DNA from: Clostridiales bacterium
GTDB taxonomy: Bacteria; Bacillota; Clostridia; Lachnospirales; Lachnospiraceae
NCBI GenBank assembly: GCA_021202015.1
Contig: JAJQDV010000067.1
Location: 21,103 to 57,401 of the forward strand
Reading direction: 5' to 3'
DNA: 36,299 nucleotides
A program made the translations under genes and the position numbers. The notes under the pieces were generated by a model, which was not told the DNA's origin, did not search any database, and worked only from the letters and a program-made list of their open reading frames with translations. Shown piece after piece: positions 1-8,885 of the stretch (within the stretch, counting starts at the first letter, position 1; each line of letters opens with the position of its first letter).

Positions 1-1
1 G

Positions 2-397
2 GATACGCTGGCGGTGCGCAGAGGAAATGTGTATTACTTCCAGGACAGCATTGAAGATGAAACGGCGGGTACATCCGCAGCTTTCGGAAAGGATACCGAC
101 ACCGCTCTGGCCGGCGACTGGGACGGCGACGGAAAAGACAGCCTGGCGCTGAGACGCGGCAATGTCTTCTATGTAAGCAACACGATCGGTTCCGACAGCG
201 TTGACCAGACCGTTTCCTTCGGGAAGAGCACGGATGAGATTCTGGTCGGCGACTGGGATGGCGACGGGAAGGATACGCTCGCCGCAAGGCGCGGAAACCT
301 GTATTATTTCCAGGCGGACATCGAGGCTGATACGGTATCGGAGACGGCTTCCTACGGGAAAGCCTCAGACCAGATATACGCGGGTGTCTGGAAGTAA
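2..397 (+). CDS. C-terminal end of a GDWDGDG-repeat surface protein (5' partial)
   Basis: The reading frame is already open at the left edge and stops at 395-397, so only the last ~131 residues are seen. They form about three copies of a ~44-residue unit: an RRGNxYYF/V strand, a short variable stretch, a (S/A)xGKxTD or GKASD turn, then GDWDGDGKD. The Asp/Gly segment resembles the calcium-binding loops of FG-GAP/VCBS-type beta-propeller repeats. The last unit ends in YAGVWK and the stop, so this is a natural C-terminus. The same unit is found in the large protein at the right end of the window. Secretion and a surface or binding role are inferred from that relative; the N-terminal domains, which would define the function, lie outside. 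A strong terminator follows. Confidence 0.85.
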   Translation, partial: DTLAVRRGNVYYFQDSIEDETAGTSAAFGKDTDTALAGDWDGDGKDSLALRRGNVFYVSNTIGSDSVDQTVSFGKSTDEILVGDWDGDGKDTLAARRGNLYYFQADIEADTVSETASYGKASDQIYAGVWK

Positions 398-476
398 GAG
401 CATGGAAATGCGGCAAAAGGGAAATCTCTTTCTCTGCCGGTCCGGCGACAGAAAACCGGATATGTAAAATGTCAGG

Positions 477-520
477 AAAATCCCCTCAGGCGGAAATGGA
501 ATCCGTCTGGGGGGATTTTT
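477..520 (+). terminator. Rho-independent terminator after the repeat protein
   Basis: An inverted repeat pairs AAAATCCCC-CAG-CGGA (477-494) with TCCG-CTG-GGGGATTTT (502-520), with a short AATGGAA loop and a T tract as part of the 3' arm. The A-rich 5' arm could let it work in both directions. It closes the upstream gene. Confidence 0.8.
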
Positions 521-578
521 GCGTTGAAATGAACCGGAAGGAAATGTGGGTGACTATGCCAATTTTCAATAACCCGGC

Positions 579-607
579 TTGATATGCAGACAGCCTTATG
601 CTAAAGT
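579..607 (+). promoter_or_regulatory. Putative sigma-A promoter of the lipoprotein gene
   Basis: TTGATA (579-584), a 17-base spacer and TAAAGT (602-607). Transcription would start near 613, upstream of the preferred ATG at 696. The -10 match is only moderate (4 of 6). Confidence 0.45.
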
Positions 608-695
608 ATAAAAACAACAGATATTTTTGCGGAAAGCATGGCTGTTATATTCCTTTCGCATCCCTGCACATGTACAGAAAGTAACCGCTTTTATT

Positions 696-3020
696 ATGAA
701 GTTAAAAAAACAAGATGAAATTTTGAATAAACTCAAAATCCTTTCCGTTTGTATCGCCGTTCTGCTGGTCGCGACCGCATCGGGCTGTCAGATTGATTCC
801 GGGCAGGCGGAGTCCGACGGTATGTCGGCGCCGGGCGCTCTCGCCGCCGCGGAACCGGTAGACGGATCGGAGAATCTCTCGGAGATCCATGCGGATTTTC
901 TGGCGGACGAGCCCTATTCCGCGGCGCTCAGGCTGGGGGATTATCTGCTGCTGATCCGGATGAGTATCGCCGGATCGGAAGATCAGGCGGCAGATACGGG
1001 GAATACTGACGTGTCGGACGCAGTGGATAATGATGCTGGAATTGATGATTCGGACGCAGCGGATAATGATGAAGAAACTGATGATTCGGACGCAGCTGGA
1101 AATGAAGAAACTGATAATTCGGATGGAGCGGATAATGATGAAACTGACGAGTCGGATGCCGGGGAAATATACTCGCTGGAAAATTTCGCGTATCAGCTTG
1201 ACCTGTATTCCCCGGAGGAAAACGCGATTATTGCCGGACTGAACACGGAGGATCTGTCTGCTGATTTTTATCAGGTCGTCGGCTCGGAACTGTTTCTGAC
1301 AGATACGGAGGCGGGCGTCGTTTATCGTTACGACGAGACGCTTTCTCTTCTGGACACTTATGATGTTTCTTCTTTTGCAGATGATTTTGACGGTTATTTT
1401 TATGCGGCGGATGAGGAAGACTCCTGGTATCTGATCAATGATGAAGAGCATGCTACACAGAAGGCTTCCTTTGCGGAGGATGAATGGTCCCTGACCGATT
1501 GTGGGACAGGAGATTACTACTGTTCTTCGATACAGACGGCTTCGCCGGACACAACGAAGCTGCTGATTTCAACGATTGACGCGCAGGATTTCCACAGCGA
1601 ATCTCAGGTTCTGGATACAGCGGATCTCGGGACGATTCGCTCGTATTCGACGGAGAGCTTTTCATCTGAAAAGATTTCAGATGATGCGTTTCTGGCCCGG
1701 TTGTCGGAAGGTACGGATCCGTATCTGTATGACCGGTTTGACGGTACGCCGGTGTATTTTGCCGCGCCGGCTGACGGCAGCGTTTCTCTGATGGGAAGCG
1801 GTATCCTTGTGACGCGGAACTCCCTTTTTGGCGACGACGGGACGGATTCGGCTTACAGCGCGTGCCTCTACAACAGCGACGGAGACTGCGTATCTTCGAT
1901 GCGTTACGCGGAAGACCGGGACGGCGACGGGGAGACCGATACCTTTGTTTTTTCCGATCCGATATATTTTGAGGCATATAACTGTGCGCTGCTGCTGACA
2001 TGGAATGAGGAGAACGGAACCTGTCTGCTGGTCTGGGATCTGGGGACGGCCGGGGAGGGCGCGGACAGCCTGACGTTTTACACATCGGCGGAGGAAGTGC
2101 CGGAAGCGGCTGATTCCGCATCTTCAGACACGGAGGACGGAGCAGGCGGCGATTCGGAAACCGATGAGGGGGAATCCGGTGAAACCGAAACCGATGCGGG
2201 CGACGATCCGGAGGCGGACGGCACGACTGTGACAAGAATTTCGGACAGGGACAGTTATGACTGGGGCGCTCTCTCAGACGCGCGCAGCCATGCGGACGCC
2301 CTGGAAGAAGCCTTCGGGATTTCCATCTATCTCGGACCGGAGATCCCATCTTATATCGGGAATTACGGCGCGGCTCAGTGTCTGGACGCGGATACACTGG
2401 AAAACGCGCTGGAACTGCTGGAGGGGATCCTGTCTCTTTATCCCGAGAATTTCTTTTCCCAGCTGCTCTACGACGACCTGCGCGGGATCCGGATTTACCT
2501 GACAGGAACGCTTACAGGCGACAGTGAAGGGCTGCTCGAAAATCCCGGCGGCTATGTGGAGGATATAAATCATTATGTGGTGATGACTCTGGACGCGGAG
2601 CAGTATGAGAACTGGGATTATACCGTAAATCATGAGATTTCCCATATGATCGACCGCAGTCTGACCTTCCGCAGCCTTTACCGGAAGGACGCGCTTTTTT
2701 CGGAAGAGGGCTGGGCCGCTTATAATCCGACGGATTTTGTCTATTCGGAAACTTATGACGGGTACGGGGAGAACACGAACTGGCCTGCTCTGCAGGATTA
2801 TTTTATCGATGCCTACGGGATGACGTTTGCGACGGAGGATCGCGCGGAGATTTTCGGAAACGCGATGTCTGATTTTATGAATGGCGGCTCTTCTGAGAAT
2901 GATTTTGGGGAAGGCAGCATCCTTCAGAGCAAGCTGGCGTATTACTGCGCCTGTATCCGGGACGGATTCGATACGACGGGCTGGGAGGAAGTGATGCCGT
3001 GGGAGCAGGATTGTGAATAG
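696..3020 (+). CDS. Acidic lipoprotein with HExxH metallopeptidase-like C-terminal domain
   Basis: A 774-residue protein from the ATG at 696. An upstream in-frame TTG at 627 exists, but the ATG gives a clean signal peptide: a basic start, a hydrophobic stretch and the lipobox ATASGC with Cys31 as the lipidated residue. Residues ~107-155 are a low-complexity Asp/Glu/Asn linker of 11-12-residue units beginning SDA. A second acidic linker covers ~469-509. Residues 407-415 (DRDGDGETD) look like a calcium loop. The C-terminal domain has HEISH at ~646-650, the zinc-binding/catalytic motif of gluzincin-type peptidases. Glu714 or Glu718 (EDRAE) is a candidate third ligand. The protein probably sits on the outer face of the membrane. 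I do not recognise a named family for the full length, and substrate and activity are unknown. It follows the repeat protein on the same strand but has its own promoter. Confidence 0.8.
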   Translation: MKLKKQDEILNKLKILSVCIAVLLVATASGCQIDSGQAESDGMSAPGALAAAEPVDGSENLSEIHADFLADEPYSAALRLGDYLLLIRMSIAGSEDQAADTGNTDVSDAVDNDAGIDDSDAADNDEETDDSDAAGNEETDNSDGADNDETDESDAGEIYSLENFAYQLDLYSPEENAIIAGLNTEDLSADFYQVVGSELFLTDTEAGVVYRYDETLSLLDTYDVSSFADDFDGYFYAADEEDSWYLINDEEHATQKASFAEDEWSLTDCGTGDYYCSSIQTASPDTTKLLISTIDAQDFHSESQVLDTADLGTIRSYSTESFSSEKISDDAFLARLSEGTDPYLYDRFDGTPVYFAAPADGSVSLMGSGILVTRNSLFGDDGTDSAYSACLYNSDGDCVSSMRYAEDRDGDGETDTFVFSDPIYFEAYNCALLLTWNEENGTCLLVWDLGTAGEGADSLTFYTSAEEVPEAADSASSDTEDGAGGDSETDEGESGETETDAGDDPEADGTTVTRISDRDSYDWGALSDARSHADALEEAFGISIYLGPEIPSYIGNYGAAQCLDADTLENALELLEGILSLYPENFFSQLLYDDLRGIRIYLTGTLTGDSEGLLENPGGYVEDINHYVVMTLDAEQYENWDYTVNHEISHMIDRSLTFRSLYRKDALFSEEGWAAYNPTDFVYSETYDGYGENTNWPALQDYFIDAYGMTFATEDRAEIFGNAMSDFMNGGSSENDFGEGSILQSKLAYYCACIRDGFDTTGWEEVMPWEQDCE
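1014..1160 (+). repeat. In-frame minisatellite coding for acidic SDA... units
   Basis: Four diverged units of 36, 36, 33 and 33 bases plus a partial fifth. Each begins TCGGA(C/T)G and encodes SDAxDND-type residues inside the lipoprotein. All length differences are multiples of three, so the frame is kept. This is the signature of slipped-strand expansion under selection for an acidic linker. Confidence 0.8.
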
Positions 3021-3130
3021 CAATCTGAAATCCGGCATAGTCCATCCGATAATCGCATTGACAGATGTTTCCTTCCGCGTTGATATCTTTCTCCGTTTTT
3101 GTTATGATAAAAACCGGGAGATGGTATATT

Positions 3131-4012
3131 ATGTATGAAAACAGAAAGGCGGTCATGTGGGCAACACTGATCGTCTACTGTATATTGATGTTTGTGTTTA
3201 CGTTTGGCGATCTGGGCGCGGCGATCCGGGTTTATAACGCGGACAGTTTTTTCGCCAGATGTTTTGAGATCGTCGGAACGCTGCCGATGCCGGCGGCCGC
3301 CGTATTTTTCTGTGTGGCACTCATCGTGGGGAGCGACGGACAGAAGGACACAGATTCTCAGATTCCCAATATCATTATCGGCATTTTGATGGCATTTTTT
3401 ATTTTTTATGGATGTCTCAGTTTCGGCCATGCGGTGACCGGCGGCTGGATTCCGCTGCTGGCCATATTGCTGGTCTGGATCCCGGTATCCAGGATTCTTG
3501 TTTTTAAAATTATGGAGAAAGGGAACGGCGACGGCCTTCGAAGAGCGGCGTTCATAGGTGTGTGCGGATGTGCAGCCGCGGTATTCGGGCCCATGATCAT
3601 AAAGGGGATCATGTCCAGGCCGCGCTTTTACACGTTGGAGGATCCGGCCGCGGAGTTTACGTACTGGTTTGTGAGACATCCCCATAATCCGCGTTCGGCG
3701 GATTCCAGTTTTCCGTCGGGACATACCGCGCAGGCAGCGACCATCCTGACTTTACTGCTGGTTCCGATGTTTGCCGACAAATGCAGGACAAAGCGATACA
3801 GGTGGTCTGTTCTGGCCGCGTCCGGTGTTTTTATCTTTTGCGTGATGATCGCAAGGATGATCGTAGGCATGCATTATGCCACGGATGTCATAACCGGGGT
3901 TATGATCACGGTTTTTTTCATGGAAGCGGCGGAGCTGGTTCTGTCAAAATGGCAGGAGAAAGAAACTTTCCGATGGAACTCGTGTGATCTGCAGGAAAAA
4001 TACGGCAGCTGA
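3131..4012 (+). CDS. Membrane PAP2-family phosphatase
   Basis: A 293-residue membrane protein. The ATG at 3131 is preceded by GGGAG at suitable spacing; a longer in-frame start at 3065 lacks a site. The three PAP2 (type 2 phosphatidic acid phosphatase) motifs are visible: K158-x4-RP (KGIMSRP), PSGHT with His198, and R-x5-H-x3-D with His248 and Asp252 (RMIVGMHYATD). The two His residues are the expected phospho-enzyme nucleophile and acid/base. About six hydrophobic segments surround them. The family removes phosphate from lipid phosphates such as phosphatidic acid or undecaprenyl pyrophosphate at the outer membrane face. Which substrate applies here cannot be read from the sequence. It is a single-gene unit ending in a strong terminator. 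Confidence 0.88.
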   Translation: MYENRKAVMWATLIVYCILMFVFTFGDLGAAIRVYNADSFFARCFEIVGTLPMPAAAVFFCVALIVGSDGQKDTDSQIPNIIIGILMAFFIFYGCLSFGHAVTGGWIPLLAILLVWIPVSRILVFKIMEKGNGDGLRRAAFIGVCGCAAAVFGPMIIKGIMSRPRFYTLEDPAAEFTYWFVRHPHNPRSADSSFPSGHTAQAATILTLLLVPMFADKCRTKRYRWSVLAASGVFIFCVMIARMIVGMHYATDVITGVMITVFFMEAAELVLSKWQEKETFRWNSCDLQEKYGS

Positions 4013-4038
4013 GAAGGCTGGAATATGGAGCAGAAGGT

Positions 4039-4083
4039 TCTCCGGCGATCGAAGTGTATTTTGATCGCCGGAGATTTATCTTT
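4039..4083 (+). terminator. Rho-independent terminator after the PAP2 gene
   Basis: A perfect 12-base-pair stem, TCTCCGGCGATC (4039-4050) with GATCGCCGGAGA (4063-4074), a 12-base loop and the tail TTTATCTTT. Confidence 0.9.
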
Positions 4084-4110
4084 GACAAAGTGCTGCCGCT
4101 GCGTTACCAT
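4082..4110 (+). promoter_or_regulatory. Putative sigma-A promoter of the sbcD/sbcC-like operon
   Basis: A consensus TTGACA (4082-4087), 17 bases, then TACCAT (4105-4110, 4 of 6). It overlaps the tail of the preceding terminator, a compact arrangement that insulates the two units. Confidence 0.5.
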
Positions 4111-4171
4111 GCTGTGTATAAGTGAAGCCGTTTTATAAAAGAGATGAGATGATCCGAAAGGAGCCGCTGCC

Positions 4172-5299
4172 ATGCGATTGATTCACTGTGCAGACATGCA
4201 TCTGGATTCGAGAATGACATCGAATCTGACGAAAGAAAAAGCGAGAGAGCGAAAAAAAGAGCTGCTTCTGACCTTTGAGCGGATGGTAGATTATGCTGCC
4301 GAAAACCGGGTGGACGCGATCCTGATCGCGGGAGACCTTTTTGATACCAGCAATATTTCTGCTACGGCGCGCCATGCGGTCTGGGACGCCGTGTGCGGGC
4401 ACAGCGACATCACGTTTTACTATCTGAAAGGGAATCACGATACGGATCATTTCCTGGCGAGCCGGGAGGAGATCCCCGGGAATTTAAAACGGTTCGGTAC
4501 GGAGTGGACTTCCTATTCACAGGGAGCAAAAGTGACCGTCACCGCTCTGGAGCTGACGTCGAAGAATGCGGCGGGAGCGGCGGACAGCCTGGTTCTGGAT
4601 CCGGAGAAGTTCAATATTGTGATGCTTCACGGACAGATCGCAGAAGCCGGGGCAAAGGAGAAGATGCGTCTCATCCGGCTGCGGGATTTCAAAAACAAAG
4701 GCATTGATTATCTTGCGCTGGGGCATATCCATGCATATCGGGAGGGCGGGCTGGACACCCGGGGCGTCTGGTGTTACTCCGGATGCCTGGAGGGACGCGG
4801 ATTCGACGAATGCGGGGCGCATGGTTTTGTCCTTCTGGACGTGGATGAGGAGACCGGAACCTGCTCGAGACAGTTTGTCCCTTTCGCGAAGCGGAGAATC
4901 TTTGCAATTCCCGTGGATGTGACGGGATGCGAAACGGCGATGGAGATGGCGGCCCGCACGGAAACGGCGATCCGGGAGATGCGGTTGGATACGAATTCCG
5001 GTGCCCCTTGTGAAGAAGACCTGGTGAAGATCGTACTGCACGGTGAGACGGATGTGGAACAGGAGATTGATGCCGACTATCTGCGAAAACGCTTTGAACC
5101 GGAATATTATTTTGTGAAAATAGATGACGAGACGATGCCGAAAGTGGATGTTTCGCGGTTTCTTCTGGATGCCTCCCTGAAGGGGGAGTTTGTCCGCACG
5201 GTCATGTCCGCGGAGGAGCTTTCTCCGGAGGACAGGACTGCCGTGATCCGTTGCGGACTGCGCGCGATAGCGGGGGAGGAGATTCTGGAATGCGATTGA
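4172..5299 (+). CDS. SbcD/YhaO-like DNA-repair metallophosphoesterase
   Basis: A 375-residue protein starting at an ATG with AAAGGAG upstream. It has the ordered calcineurin-like phosphoesterase motifs: D-x-H (CADMHLDS, residues ~7-13), GDLFD, GNHD, an HGQ motif and GHIH. These hold the two catalytic metals (usually Mn) in Mre11/SbcD nucleases. The C-terminal ~120 residues are more divergent, as in the YhaO branch. Its last 10 bases overlap the start of the SbcC-like gene, so the two are translationally coupled and probably form a complex, the nuclease cutting ends presented by the ATPase. A general role in processing DNA ends or hairpins is inferred from the family. The short partner ATPase makes YhaO/YhaN a closer match than classical SbcCD. 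Confidence 0.88.
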   Translation: MRLIHCADMHLDSRMTSNLTKEKARERKKELLLTFERMVDYAAENRVDAILIAGDLFDTSNISATARHAVWDAVCGHSDITFYYLKGNHDTDHFLASREEIPGNLKRFGTEWTSYSQGAKVTVTALELTSKNAAGAADSLVLDPEKFNIVMLHGQIAEAGAKEKMRLIRLRDFKNKGIDYLALGHIHAYREGGLDTRGVWCYSGCLEGRGFDECGAHGFVLLDVDEETGTCSRQFVPFAKRRIFAIPVDVTGCETAMEMAARTETAIREMRLDTNSGAPCEEDLVKIVLHGETDVEQEIDADYLRKRFEPEYYFVKIDDETMPKVDVSRFLLDASLKGEFVRTVMSAEELSPEDRTAVIRCGLRAIAGEEILECD

Positions 5300-7401
5300 T
5301 TCGATGCCATGTGGAAAATTTCGGAAAACTGCATGATCTTACTTTGGAGTTTCAGCGTGACTGTCATATCCTGTGTGAGCCGAACGGATGGGGGAAAAGT
5401 ACGCTTACCGCTTTTCTGCGGGTGATGTTTTTCGGATTCGAGGGCGAAACGAAACGAAAGGGTATCGAGAATGAGAGAAAGCGTTATCTGCCGTGGCAGG
5501 GCGGCGGTTATGGCGGGTCCGTGACGTTTGAAGCGGGCGGTTCTGTCTATACGGTGACGCGAATCTTCTCCGACAAAAAGCAGAATGACAATTTTGAGTT
5601 GCGCGACGCGCGGACAAATCTTCCCTGCGAAGATTTTACGGAGCGTCTGGGAGAGGAACTGTTTCATATCAACAGCGAGTCTTTTCTGCGCACGGCGTTT
5701 CTCGGGCAGAATGACTGCGTGACCCATACGACGGACAGCATCAATGCGAAGATCGGCGATTTTACGGACAATATGAACGATATGGACAGCTATGATCAGG
5801 CGTCGGCGGCACTGCAGGAGGTTTTGAATAAGCTGAATCCGCGCAGGAAGACGGGGATGATTTATCAGATGAATGATCAGATCACGCGGATGAAAACGGA
5901 GGTTTCGCAGAATGAATCCTTAAGAGCGACCATTCGACAGTGCGAAGAGCGGGCAGCGGAGGAAAGGGAGAAGCTGCGGGAAAAGAAACGGGAGCAGCAG
6001 GAGGTGTTTGCGCTACAGAAACAGGCGAGCCGGGTGCAGGACAGACGGGTGCGGCAGGCTGCCTGGCGGCATCTGTGTGAAGCCTGCGACGCGGCCGAGA
6101 CAGCCTGCCGTGAGGCGGCGGCATGGTTTCCCGGAGAAATCCCGACGGAGGAGGAACTGCGGGATATGCAGGCTGCCTGCGATGAGATGGAGCGGGCGGC
6201 GCAGGGAGAGAGAATCTGCAGGCTGTCTCCGGAGGAATTGCGGCAGCTGGAGGAACTGAAAAATCAGAGAGCGGAGACTGTCCGTGCCGGGGAGAAACGG
6301 GGAGATTGCCGGGGGATCGCCGGACAGGCGCTTTTGGTTCCGGGCGCCGTAGTTGCTGCGGCGGGCATTGCCTGCTGCGCGATCAGCATGGCTGCGGCGG
6401 CAGGACCGGGAATCCTGATTGCAGGAATCGTGCTCCTTGTGGCGGGCGCTGCCCTGATTCTGGCCGGAGTGCTGAGGCAAAAGCCTGCGGATACAGAAGA
6501 TGAAGCGCAGACGCGGGACAGTGAGCTTCTGTACGAAGCGCTACAGAAAAAGAGTAGGGATCATCATTCTTATCAGGAGGAATATGAGAAAAAACGCGCT
6601 TATCTGAACGAAAGACTGTCTGAGATGGACCTGGATCCCGGACGGTCTGTCGGGGAACTGCTGGCGGAGCTTCGGCAGCACCGGCTGGACTGGCAGAGGG
6701 CAAAGACAGCGGCCGAAGCGGCTCGTCTGAAAAAGCAGGAGTTTGAGTCGCAGAATGAGACCGACGGTCTTTTGACGGAAGATGCGGAGCAAAAACTTCC
6801 CGACCTGGAATCCCTGAACCTGCGGCAGCGGCAGCTCGAGGCGGAGGAGGAGCAGATCCGGGTCCGTCTGGAGCATTATAACAGCCAGCTGCCATCCCTT
6901 CGTGAGAAATTCGACGAGTGGACACAGACGAAACAAAGCCTGCGGGAAGCGCAGGAACGGATAGCCGTTTTGCGTGAAAAATACAAACAGGTCCAAAAAG
7001 CGCAGGAATATCTGACCGCGGCCAGGGAGACTCTGACGGCCAGATATATGGAGCCTCTGATGAGAAGCTTTACCCGTTATTATCAGATCCTGGCCGGAGC
7101 GTCCGGAACGCCGACGGAAAAATACCGCATGGACGCGAATGCGAATCTGACCGTTGAGGAAGCGGGGATGCAGCGTGAGACACAGTATCTCAGCCGGGGC
7201 TGTCAGGATCTGATCGGACTTTGTCTGAGGCTTTCCCTGGTGGACGCCATGTATCCGGACGAGAAGCCGTTTCTGATCCTGGACGATCCGTTTGTCAATC
7301 TCGATCCGGAGAAGAAGGCGGGCGGGATGCGGCTGCTGCGGGAGGTTTCCGAAAGCTGCCAGATCCTTTATGTTACCGCCGGGAATGAGTTACTGTTATG
7401 A
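5290..7401 (+). CDS. SbcC/YhaN-like SMC-type ATPase with central membrane hairpin
   Basis: A 703-residue protein. The ATG at 5290 inside the end of the preceding gene is chosen because MRLIRCHVENFGKL is the usual start of this family; an upstream start at 5251 would add 13 unrelated residues. Walker A is EPNGWGKST (residues 30-38), with Glu where most P-loops have Gly. The ABC signature-like YLSRGCQDL and Walker B FLILDDPF lie near the C-terminus. The halves are joined by long charged coiled-coil segments. In the middle (nucleotides ~6320-6475) there are two strongly hydrophobic Ala/Gly/Ile-rich stretches, likely a membrane hairpin. At about two-thirds the length of SbcC, it fits the YhaN-type group. 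It should work with the upstream phosphoesterase. Confidence 0.85.
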   Translation: MRLIRCHVENFGKLHDLTLEFQRDCHILCEPNGWGKSTLTAFLRVMFFGFEGETKRKGIENERKRYLPWQGGGYGGSVTFEAGGSVYTVTRIFSDKKQNDNFELRDARTNLPCEDFTERLGEELFHINSESFLRTAFLGQNDCVTHTTDSINAKIGDFTDNMNDMDSYDQASAALQEVLNKLNPRRKTGMIYQMNDQITRMKTEVSQNESLRATIRQCEERAAEEREKLREKKREQQEVFALQKQASRVQDRRVRQAAWRHLCEACDAAETACREAAAWFPGEIPTEEELRDMQAACDEMERAAQGERICRLSPEELRQLEELKNQRAETVRAGEKRGDCRGIAGQALLVPGAVVAAAGIACCAISMAAAAGPGILIAGIVLLVAGAALILAGVLRQKPADTEDEAQTRDSELLYEALQKKSRDHHSYQEEYEKKRAYLNERLSEMDLDPGRSVGELLAELRQHRLDWQRAKTAAEAARLKKQEFESQNETDGLLTEDAEQKLPDLESLNLRQRQLEAEEEQIRVRLEHYNSQLPSLREKFDEWTQTKQSLREAQERIAVLREKYKQVQKAQEYLTAARETLTARYMEPLMRSFTRYYQILAGASGTPTEKYRMDANANLTVEEAGMQRETQYLSRGCQDLIGLCLRLSLVDAMYPDEKPFLILDDPFVNLDPEKKAGGMRLLREVSESCQILYVTAGNELLL

Positions 7402-7409
7402 AAAACTAA

Positions 7410-7438
7410 TTGCGAATCTTTTCGGAAGCATATATAAT
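7410..7438 (+). promoter_or_regulatory. Sigma-A promoter of the aspartate kinase gene
   Basis: TTGCGA (7410-7415), exactly 17 bases, TATAAT (7433-7438). The ~95-base leader to the ATG at 7538 is too short for a lysine riboswitch, and no T-box signature was seen. Confidence 0.65.
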
Positions 7439-7537
7439 AGATTGAAATGTGGCTTATAAGTTCTGGGTCGCTGCGATTTATTTGCACAGGGGCGCGTAAG
7501 GAAATTTATTAAAATAAAAACGAGCGAGGAAGACAGG

Positions 7538-8857
7538 ATGAGAAAAGTTGTGAAATTCGGAGGAAGCTCTCTGGCCAGCGCGGAGCAGTTTCAGAAGGTG
7601 GGAGATATTATTCGGGCGGACGCGGACCGTCGGTTTGTGATTCCGTCGGCGCCCGGCAAACGCTTTGACGGCGATACGAAGGTGACGGATCTGCTGTATG
7701 ACTGTTACGCGGCGGCGGAGGCCGGAGAGGATTTTGAAAAGAAGCTGGAGGCGATCCATGACAGATACCGCGATATCATCACGGGGCTCGGACTGGATTT
7801 TTCCCTGAACGAGGACTTTCAGATCATAAAGGAGCGTTTTCAGGCGAAGGCAGGCCGGGAGTACGCGGCTTCCAGAGGCGAGTATTTAAATGGGAAGGTG
7901 CTGGCGAATTATCTGGGTTACGAGTTTATCGATGCCGCGGAAGTGATTCTCTTTGATGAGGAAGGGGCCTTTGCCGCGGACGAGACGAATAAGATCATGG
8001 CGAAAAGACTGAAATCCTGCAAGAACGCGGTGATTCCGGGATTCTACGGCGCCTGTGCGGACGGCAGCGTGCGGACGTTTTCCAGAGGCGGATCCGATAT
8101 CACAGGTTCCATTGTCGCGCGCGCGCTGCAGGCGGATCTGTATGAAAACTGGACGGATGTCTCCGGTTTTCTGGTGACGGATCCGCGCATCGTGGAGGAT
8201 CCCGAGGTCGTGGAGATGATCACTTACCGCGAACTGCGCGAACTCTCCTACATGGGAGCGACCGTGCTCCACGAGGAAGCAATCTTCCCCGTGCGCAAGG
8301 CCGGTATTCCGATCAATATCAAAAATACGAACCACCCGGAGGATCCGGGCACGATGATCGTGGCGACCACGAGCAAAAAGCCGCGTTTTACGATCACGGG
8401 CATCGCGGGCAAGAAGGGTTTTGTGGCCGTGACGGTAGATAAGGATCTGATGAATTCGGAGATCGGCTTCTGCCGGAAGGTCTTAAGTGTGTTTGAGGAG
8501 AATCAGATCTCTATCGAGCATATGCCGTCCGGGATCGATACCATGTGTATCCTGGTGCATCAGGATGAGTTTCAGGAGCATGAGCAGGTCGTGCTCTCCG
8601 GCATCCAGCGGGCGGTCAACCCCGATTCCATCAGCGTGGAGCCGGACCTGGCGCTCATCGCTGTGGTGGGGCGCGGGATGCGTCAGATGCGGGGGACCGC
8701 GGGACGTATTTTTTCGGCGCTGGCACACGCGAAGATTAACTGCCGCATGATCGATCAGGGCTCCAGTGAGCTGAACATCATCATCGGTGTTGCCAACGCG
8801 GATTTTGAACGGGCGATTCAGTCGATATATGATATTTTTATTCTGACGCAGCTGTAG
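7538..8857 (+). CDS. Aspartate kinase
   Basis: A 439-residue protein that phosphorylates L-aspartate with ATP, the first step towards lysine, threonine and methionine. KFGGSS at residues 6-11 is the nucleotide-binding start of the amino-acid kinase fold. The substrate-side segments TFSRGGSDITGS and VTDPRIV are clear. Residues from about 290 form two ACT regions, as expected for feedback control by lysine or threonine. Length agrees with single-function aspartokinases (no homoserine dehydrogenase part is fused). Which amino acid inhibits it cannot be told by eye. An AGCGAGGAAGACAGG site precedes the ATG. truA follows after 28 bases, so they may be co-transcribed. Confidence 0.93.
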   Translation: MRKVVKFGGSSLASAEQFQKVGDIIRADADRRFVIPSAPGKRFDGDTKVTDLLYDCYAAAEAGEDFEKKLEAIHDRYRDIITGLGLDFSLNEDFQIIKERFQAKAGREYAASRGEYLNGKVLANYLGYEFIDAAEVILFDEEGAFAADETNKIMAKRLKSCKNAVIPGFYGACADGSVRTFSRGGSDITGSIVARALQADLYENWTDVSGFLVTDPRIVEDPEVVEMITYRELRELSYMGATVLHEEAIFPVRKAGIPINIKNTNHPEDPGTMIVATTSKKPRFTITGIAGKKGFVAVTVDKDLMNSEIGFCRKVLSVFEENQISIEHMPSGIDTMCILVHQDEFQEHEQVVLSGIQRAVNPDSISVEPDLALIAVVGRGMRQMRGTAGRIFSALAHAKINCRMIDQGSSELNIIIGVANADFERAIQSIYDIFILTQL

Positions 8858-8885
8858 GAACTTATTTCTCTTTAAGGAGAATCAG

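Noticed and set aside
7439-7537. Lysine riboswitch or T-box before aspartate kinase
   Set aside because: The leader is about 95 bases, too short for a lysine riboswitch, and no T-box TGGNACC-like element or terminator was found.
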